From contig CAMIGT010000115.1 of NCBI GenBank assembly GCA_946221975.1, positions 1 through 5,619 on the forward strand: a stretch of DNA of 5,619 nt, in the 5' to 3' direction. Source of the DNA: an uncultured Blastococcus sp. GTDB lineage: Bacteria > Actinomycetota > Actinomycetes > Mycobacteriales > Antricoccaceae. Shown one piece after another: positions 1-5,619 of the stretch. The notes under the pieces were generated by a model. That model saw nothing but the letters and a program-made list of their open reading frames with translations. It was not told the origin of the DNA and searched no databases. The translations under genes were made by a program, and so were the position numbers. Each line of letters opens with the position of its first letter. The stretch's first letter is position 1.

Positions 1-2315
<2,315 letters not shown>

Positions 2316-2321
2316 GTGCCC

Positions 2322-2350
2322 ACTCTGTCGCACTTTCTGGACCGAGTCAA
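2322..2350 (-). promoter_or_regulatory. Candidate furA promoter, leaderless type
   Basis: On the minus strand, TTGACT (2350-2345) is followed after 17 nt by CAGAGT (2327-2322), and the GTG of furA begins 6 nt later, so transcription would start at or next to the start codon. The spacer begins CGGTCCAGAAAG. From memory, the FurA-protected site in mycobacteria contains TTGACT, four bases, then CCAGAAA, which closely resembles this arrangement and suggests autoregulation. The -10 is weak (A2 and T6 match the consensus). The call rests on position and this resemblance. Confidence 0.62.
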
Positions 2351-2372
2351 ATGAACGCTGGGTCTCGCCGCG

Positions 2373-2431
2373 ACCTGCGGTGGAATACGTACCGCTATTG
2401 GTCACTTAGCGGTACGGATTCCACCGCAGGT
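2373..2431. repeat. Long intergenic inverted repeat, 25-bp arms with 9-nt loop
   Basis: The left arm (2373-2397, beginning ACCTGCGGTGGAAT) is the reverse complement of the right arm (2407-2431, ending ATTCCACCGCAGGT) except for one position (A2387 opposite G2417). The loop is TTGGTCACT (2398-2406). It lies between the divergent furA and boxB promoters, so it should not be a terminator for either gene, and no T-tract follows on either strand. Possible roles are an extended operator, a cruciform-forming or insulating element, a solo copy of a miniature mobile element, or a small-RNA hairpin. None can be chosen from this sequence alone. Confidence 0.85.
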
Positions 2432-2462
2432 GGGGTTGGCGGCTGCAATAGTCGACAAAGTG

Positions 2463-2491
2463 TTGGCATCACGACCAATGTGATGTAGAAC
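2463..2491 (+). promoter_or_regulatory. Candidate boxB promoter
   Basis: TTGGCA (2463-2468) and TAGAAC (2486-2491) are separated by exactly 17 nt and read toward boxB. The -35 differs from TTGACA at one position, and the -10 keeps T1, A2, A4 and A5 of TATAAT. Transcription would begin near 2498, giving a 5' leader of about 70 nt. The spacer is itself symmetric (see the operator entry). No other pair in this gap is as good by eye. Confidence 0.5.
2467..2485. promoter_or_regulatory. Candidate operator CATCAC-N7-GTGATG inside the boxB promoter
   Basis: Perfect 6-bp inverted repeat CATCAC (2467-2472) and GTGATG (2480-2485) around GACCAAT. It fills the spacer between the proposed -35 and -10 and overlaps the last two bases of the -35, an ideal place for a repressor dimer to block RNA polymerase. 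The cognate regulator is unknown. The nearby PaaX-family protein is the first candidate by position only. From memory, the known enterobacterial PaaX site is different. Confidence 0.5.
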
Positions 2492-2497
2492 GTTAGG

Positions 2498-2512
2498 GAG
2501 TACGGCGTACTC
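2498..2512. promoter_or_regulatory. Perfect palindrome GAGTAC-GGC-GTACTC at the expected boxB transcription start
   Basis: Six-base arms with a 3-nt centre, 6 nt downstream of the proposed -10, so at or just after +1. It may be a second operator for a dimeric repressor or a small hairpin at the 5' end of the boxB mRNA. Words containing GTAC are common in this window, which lowers the weight of this site a little. Confidence 0.45.
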
Positions 2513-2532
2513 GCCGCCACGTTCGCATTCCG

Positions 2533-2556
2533 CCTGACGACGAGCCCTGACGACGA
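2533..2556 (+). repeat. 11-bp direct repeat ahead of the boxB ribosome binding site
   Basis: CCTGACGACGA occurs at 2533-2543 and again at 2546-2556, two bases apart (13-bp period). The second copy abuts the AGGAGA ribosome binding site (2558-2563). It may be a slippage duplication in the leader or a site for leader-level control. Confidence 0.7.
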
Positions 2557-2568
2557 CAGGAGAGCACC

Positions 2569-4053
2569 ATGACCACCCAGGACGCAGACCGCATCGGATC
2601 GGCGCCGGTCCCCACCGGACCGATGACACCGGTCGACTACGACGAGCGCATCCCCAACAACGTCGGCCTTGCCCAAGACCGACGGCTGCAGCGCGCACTT
2701 GAGGGGTGGCAGCCGAAGTTCCTCGACTGGTGGAAGACGCTTGGTCCTGCGCTGCCGACTAAGGACGTCTACCTGCGTACGGCGATCGCGGTCGGGCGCG
2801 ACGGGTGGGCGCACTTCGCGCACGTGCCGATGGAGGAGTACCGGTGGGGCATCTTCCTGGCCGAGCCGGACCCCGAGCGCAAGATCGCCTTCGGCAAGCA
2901 CAAGGGCGAGCCGGCGTGGCAGGAGGTCCCCGGTGAGCACCGCGCCGACCTGATGCGGCTGATCGTCGTCCAGGGCGACACCGAGCCGGCATCCGTTGAG
3001 CAGCAGCGCATCCTGGGCAATACCGCGCCGAGCATCTACGACCTGCGCAACCTGTTCCAGGTCAACGTCGAGGAGGGACGCCACCTCTGGGCGATGGTCT
3101 ACCTGCTACACGCCTACTTCGGCCGCGAGGGCCGTGAAGAAGCCGAGCAGCTGCTCAAGCGCAACTCTGGCGACCTCGACGCGCCGCGCATCCTCGGTGC
3201 CTTCAACGAGGAGACGACGGACTGGCTGCAGTTCTTCATGTTCACCTACTTCACCGACAGAGATGGGAAGTACCAGCTCGGCACTCTCAAGGAGAGCTCC
3301 TTCGACCCGCTGGCGCGCACCTGCGAGTTCATGCTCAAGGAGGAGGCGCACCACATGTTCGTCGGCACGACCGGCGTCCAGCGCACCGTCGAGCGCACCG
3401 CCGAGCTGATGGTCGAGCACGACACGAAAGACGTCTTCCAGCACGGCGCCATCGACTTCGACGTGATCCAGAGGTACCTGAACTTCCAGTACTCGGTCTC
3501 GATGGACCTCTTCGGCTCCGAGCAGTCGACGAACGCCGGCAACTACTTCACCTCCGGGCTGAAGGGCCGCTGGCACGAGACGCGCCGCAAGGACGATCAC
3601 GAACTTCTGAACGACACCAGGGAAATGTCGTACGTCGAAGACGGCGAGATCAAGACGCGCGAGGTGCCCGCACTCAGCGCGCTCAACCTCGACCTGCGTA
3701 ACGAGTACACCGCCGACTGCCAGAACGGCGTACGCCGTTGGAACCAGGCGCTCGAGGACGCCGGGCTCGGGGAGCGGCTGACGCTGCCGCACGAGGGGTT
3801 CAACCGCAAGGTCGGCGTGTACGCCGGACACCACGTCAGCCCCGACGGCCGCGTGCTCAGCGACGAGGAGTGGGAGCAGAACAAGGACAAGTGGCTGCCC
3901 ACCGACGAGGACCGCCGCAAGGTCGCCGAGCTGATGGTTCCGGAGTACGAGTACGGCAAGTTCGCCGGCTGGATCGCGCCGCCACTGACCGGCATCAACG
4001 ACCAGCCGGTCGAGTTCGACTACGTGCACCTCGCCGAGGAAGGCTTGGCGTGA
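2569..4053 (+). CDS. boxB: Benzoyl-CoA 2,3-epoxidase subunit B (BoxB)
   Basis: Oxygenase component of the aerobic CoA-dependent benzoate pathway. With the reductase BoxA it converts benzoyl-CoA, O2 and NADPH to 2,3-epoxybenzoyl-CoA, which BoxC then opens. The 494-residue protein has the family start YDERIPNN (24-31) and WQPKF, and the core QGDTEPASVEQQR, DLRNLFQVNVEEGRHLWAM and EEAHHMFVGTTGVQRT. Setting the first ExxH (E169, H172) against E150/H153 of the Azoarcus enzyme (ligands recalled from memory) gives an offset of 19. The same offset places E139, D230, E259 and H262 on the other four diiron ligands, so the site looks complete. The N-terminus is some 20 residues longer than in the Azoarcus protein (MTTQDADRIGSAPVPTG), probably a disordered arm. 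AGGAGA lies 5 nt before the ATG. The gene overlaps the next one by 4 nt. No boxA or boxC lies in the window, so reductase and ring-opening enzyme must come from elsewhere. Confidence 0.96.
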   Translation: MTTQDADRIGSAPVPTGPMTPVDYDERIPNNVGLAQDRRLQRALEGWQPKFLDWWKTLGPALPTKDVYLRTAIAVGRDGWAHFAHVPMEEYRWGIFLAEPDPERKIAFGKHKGEPAWQEVPGEHRADLMRLIVVQGDTEPASVEQQRILGNTAPSIYDLRNLFQVNVEEGRHLWAMVYLLHAYFGREGREEAEQLLKRNSGDLDAPRILGAFNEETTDWLQFFMFTYFTDRDGKYQLGTLKESSFDPLARTCEFMLKEEAHHMFVGTTGVQRTVERTAELMVEHDTKDVFQHGAIDFDVIQRYLNFQYSVSMDLFGSEQSTNAGNYFTSGLKGRWHETRRKDDHELLNDTREMSYVEDGEIKTREVPALSALNLDLRNEYTADCQNGVRRWNQALEDAGLGERLTLPHEGFNRKVGVYAGHHVSPDGRVLSDEEWEQNKDKWLPTDEDRRKVAELMVPEYEYGKFAGWIAPPLTGINDQPVEFDYVHLAEEGLA

Positions 4054-4595
4054 GTTTCAGGTGGCGGCGCGAGGCTGCGCCGTCGTGGGCCGGTGACCTG
4101 AAGCGGATTGTCGGCGGTCAGCCGGCGGGCGTCTTCGATGTCGAGGGGTACGTCGACGGCCAGCCGATGATCGGCGAGTGGTGGTCGGTCTCGGGTGACG
4201 ACGGCGCCGTACTCGGATATGGCTGGTTGGATGCGACGTGGGGCGGCGATGCCGAGGTATCGGTGGCCGTCGACCCGAACGCGCAGCAGCAGGGTGTCGG
4301 CTCGTTCATCATGAGCGGGCTGGAGCGCGAGGCGGCGGCGCGCGGGTTCAACTACGTCTACAACTCCATCCGCCCGTCGCACCCAAACGGCTCCGATCTT
4401 TACGACTGGCTCGCGGTGCGCGGCTACACCGGCAGCGAGTCCGGCGGGCTGCTGCGTAAGCGCGTGCCAAGTGGTGACGACGCGCCCGCGGCACCCCCGA
4501 CACCTCGCGCCGCGTCAGGACTGCCCGAGGGAAGCCGCGGACCGGGGCATGAGGAGAGCGGCGGGTACGTCGACGTCGACGACCACCGCTACTGA
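4050..4595 (+). CDS. GNAT-family acetyltransferase coupled to boxB
   Basis: A 181-residue protein. Residues ~50-139 look like a GNAT fold: beta strands at VLGYGWLD (54-61) and EVSVAVDP (69-76), then the acyl-CoA-binding loop QQQGVGS (79-85), a (Q/R)xxGxG/A motif A, and helix FIMSGLEREAAARG. YNSIRPSHPNGSDLYDWLAVRGY (104-126) matches the usual C-terminal Tyr-containing helix and strand. Residues 1-50 are Trp- and Gly-rich and unassigned. Residues 140-181 form a Pro/Ser/Gly-rich, probably disordered tail ending in acidic VDVDDHRY. The GTG start overlaps the boxB stop (GTGA), and GAGGAAGG lies 6 nt upstream, so translation is coupled to boxB. The open frame runs upstream inside boxB to 3738, but that part is a shadow. 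The substrate is unknown. Being tied to a CoA-thioester oxygenase suggests a role with CoA esters, or in modifying a pathway protein or toxic by-product; this is inference. Confidence 0.85.
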   Translation: MSFRWRREAAPSWAGDLKRIVGGQPAGVFDVEGYVDGQPMIGEWWSVSGDDGAVLGYGWLDATWGGDAEVSVAVDPNAQQQGVGSFIMSGLEREAAARGFNYVYNSIRPSHPNGSDLYDWLAVRGYTGSESGGLLRKRVPSGDDAPAAPPTPRAASGLPEGSRGPGHEESGGYVDVDDHRY

Positions 4596-4622
4596 AGGTT
4601 GACCCGGTCATCTTGGGGGGCC
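4596..4622. other. Short convergent gap without a clear terminator
   Basis: These 27 nt separate the stop codons of the acetyltransferase gene and the PaaX-family gene. The only symmetry is GACC-C-GGTC, too tight a loop to form a terminator hairpin, and no T-run follows on either strand. Transcripts from the two sides probably run into each other or end by Rho. Confidence 0.6.
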
Positions 4623-5498
4623 TCAGCGGGTGGCGGCCGCGGAGGCGGCCATGCGCTCCCACTCGGCCTGCGCGGCGGCGTGCCAACGCTCGCGGCGCTC
4701 GTGGAACGTCGCTGCCGCCCGCTCACCCGGCCAACCCGCGGGCAGTAGCTCCGGCGGGATCTCCGGGTCGGCAAACGGAAACCCGCGCCACGCCTGGATC
4801 AGCTCGACCTGCGCGACGAACGCCTCGCGGTCGGAGTCCGGCGTACGCCGGGAGAAGTCGTCAATGAAGTCCTCATAGCGCTGCGCGACGTCGCTGAGAT
4901 CCCAAGCCGCCGAGAGCAGCCGCGCCGGGTCGGTCTGCTCGTCGGCGGTGCCCACCCAGGCAAAGGCGCGGTCGGCGAGGCCGAGCTCGTCGAGTACGTC
5001 GCGGGCCGCACCCGCCTTGTCGGCATCCGGCACGATCCAGAGCCCCGGCGCAGGGGAGCCCATGCCGAGCCACGTCAGCCGGGTGCGCAGCTGATGGCGT
5101 AGCCGCCGCTGCGACTCGGGGATCGCGACGTTGAGCACCAACCACCGCCCGTCCCAGGAGTGCGGGTTGCGCATGAACGTGTAGATACGCTCGGTGCCCT
5201 CGGCGATCAGCCGCGACCCGGCCTCGGTCAGCGACCACTGCACGCGCCGGCCGTGCCGTTCGGCTTCGGCCAGCCCTTCGGCGCCCAGCCGGGCGAGCGC
5301 CTGGCGGGCCGACTTCGGTTCGACGCCGAGCGCGCCGAGCGCTTCGACCAGCGCGCCGGTCCACGCGCGACCTTCGCGCGGGAACACGAACTCCCCGAGC
5401 ACGGTCAGCAACAGTGAGCGCGCACTCGTCGCCGGACTGCCCGCATCGGCCGCCGCGCGGACCTGCGTCGGCGTACGCCGGGTGTCAGTCGTGCTCAC
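4623..5498 (-). CDS. PaaX-family transcriptional regulator
   Basis: Probable repressor of aromatic acid catabolism. In E. coli, PaaX represses the phenylacetate genes and is released by phenylacetyl-CoA. The 291-residue protein has three family parts: an N-terminal winged helix (about 25-95; SARSLLLTVLGEFVF, then PKSARQALARLGAEGL as recognition helix and GRRVQWSLTEAG as wing), a central Cas2-like ferredoxin domain (about 115-190; WDGRWLVLNVAIPE, LTWLGMGSPAPGLWIVPD) and the PaaX_C domain (about 195-280; AWDLSDVAQRYEDFI, AWRGFPFADPEIPPELLP). About 24 residues at the start look disordered. GTG is preferred because AAGGAG lies 5 nt upstream. The gene converges on the boxB operon, with 27 nt between stops. 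Position suggests it senses benzoyl-CoA or a related aryl-CoA and controls boxB, but a target elsewhere is possible. Orthology to enterobacterial paaX is not claimed, so no gene symbol is given. Confidence 0.92.
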   Translation of the reverse strand: MSTTDTRRTPTQVRAAADAGSPATSARSLLLTVLGEFVFPREGRAWTGALVEALGALGVEPKSARQALARLGAEGLAEAERHGRRVQWSLTEAGSRLIAEGTERIYTFMRNPHSWDGRWLVLNVAIPESQRRLRHQLRTRLTWLGMGSPAPGLWIVPDADKAGAARDVLDELGLADRAFAWVGTADEQTDPARLLSAAWDLSDVAQRYEDFIDDFSRRTPDSDREAFVAQVELIQAWRGFPFADPEIPPELLPAGWPGERAAATFHERRERWHAAAQAEWERMAASAAATR

Positions 5499-5557
5499 GT
5501 GCGCTCCTTGGGTTGGTACGTCGGGACATTCTCGCAGCAGTGGGCTTTCGGGCGGCG

Positions 5558-5607
5558 GAGGTCTCGACGGACGTTCACTCGCTAGCGCTCGCTCACTGCT
5601 CGACCAC
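5558..5607. repeat. Probable dispersed intergenic repeat of actinobacterial type
   Basis: Upstream of the PaaX-family gene lies a stretch reading GGTCTCGAC, then CACTCGCTAGCGCTCGCTCA, then GCTCGACCACC. Read on the minus strand it begins GGTGGTCGAGCAGTGAGCG, resembling short repeats scattered between genes in many Actinobacteria (GGTGGTCGAG...TCGAGACC type, from memory). It contains overlapping small palindromes CGCTAGCG and AGCGCT. Only one copy is in the window, so dispersal cannot be shown here. No promoter for the PaaX-family gene could be picked with confidence in 5499-5619. Confidence 0.45.
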
Positions 5608-5619
5608 CAAATGGGGTGG

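Noticed and set aside
2316..2405. Upstream extension of furA to the ATG at 2405
   Set aside because: The added residues lack Fur-family similarity and would span the proposed promoter and half of the inverted repeat. The 148-residue form matches the usual FurA length.
2373..2431. Intrinsic terminator reading of the long inverted repeat
   Set aside because: It is upstream of both divergent genes rather than after one, and no T-run follows on either strand.
2395..3084. Minus-strand open frame crossing the boxB start and the intergenic inverted repeat
   Set aside because: It is opposite conserved BoxB sequence, and its C-terminal part is translated from the intergenic repeat region. No domain is visible.
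3106..4029. Long minus-strand open frame (307 codons) opposite boxB
   Set aside because: Its composition follows from the third-position bias of boxB on the other strand. It has no recognisable domain or convincing ribosome binding site.
3738..4049. Upstream extension of the acetyltransferase frame inside boxB
   Set aside because: This part is Arg-rich shadow sequence in another frame of boxB. The GTG at 4050 has a good ribosome binding site and overlaps the boxB stop.
4873..5364. Minus-strand open frame (163 codons) inside the PaaX-family gene
   Set aside because: It is Arg/Ala-rich and overlaps a well-supported three-domain PaaX-family protein in another frame.

Overview
The window is high-GC DNA (by eye about two thirds G+C) with GTG starts, strong GC bias at third codon positions and closely packed genes. 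Together with a furA-katG pair of mycobacterial/streptomycete type, this points to an actinobacterium. The genus cannot be fixed from the sequence alone. The window holds five protein-coding genes: katG (incomplete), furA, boxB, a GNAT-family acetyltransferase gene and a PaaX-family regulator gene. I see no tRNA, rRNA, CRISPR array or transposase gene.

Left part (1-2315, minus strand): furA lies 31 nt upstream of katG and is transcribed in the same direction. KatG is a catalase-peroxidase whose last ~130 residues run off the left edge. All visible catalytic residues are present, including the Trp-Tyr-Met adduct. FurA is the redox-sensing Fur-family repressor that controls this pair in mycobacteria. 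A TTGACT-17-CAGAGT promoter places transcription almost exactly at a GTG start, so furA is probably translated from a leaderless mRNA.

Centre (2316-2568): a divergent intergenic region of about 250 bp, unusually rich in symmetric DNA. It holds the furA promoter, a 25+25 bp inverted repeat with one mismatch and a 9-nt loop, and a candidate boxB promoter (TTGGCA-17-TAGAAC). The whole spacer of that promoter is a CATCAC-N7-GTGATG inverted repeat. A perfect GAGTAC-GGC-GTACTC palindrome sits near the expected transcription start, and an 11-bp direct repeat lies just before the boxB ribosome binding site.

Right part (2569-5498): boxB encodes the diiron oxygenase subunit of benzoyl-CoA 2,3-epoxidase, with all six expected iron ligands. 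It overlaps by 4 nt (GTGA) a small acetyltransferase gene, so the two form a translationally coupled operon. A PaaX-family aryl-CoA-type repressor gene converges on this operon, with 27 nt between the stop codons. The last 120 bp hold the PaaX-family gene's ribosome binding site and a short intergenic repeat.

Taken together, this is a compact aerobic benzoyl-CoA module (epoxidase, a coupled acyltransferase and a candidate aryl-CoA repressor) back to back with a peroxide-defence operon. The usual partners BoxA (reductase) and BoxC (ring-opening dihydrolase) are not in the window. The regulatory pairing, and the link between oxygenase chemistry and peroxide defence, are inferences from gene order and DNA symmetry.
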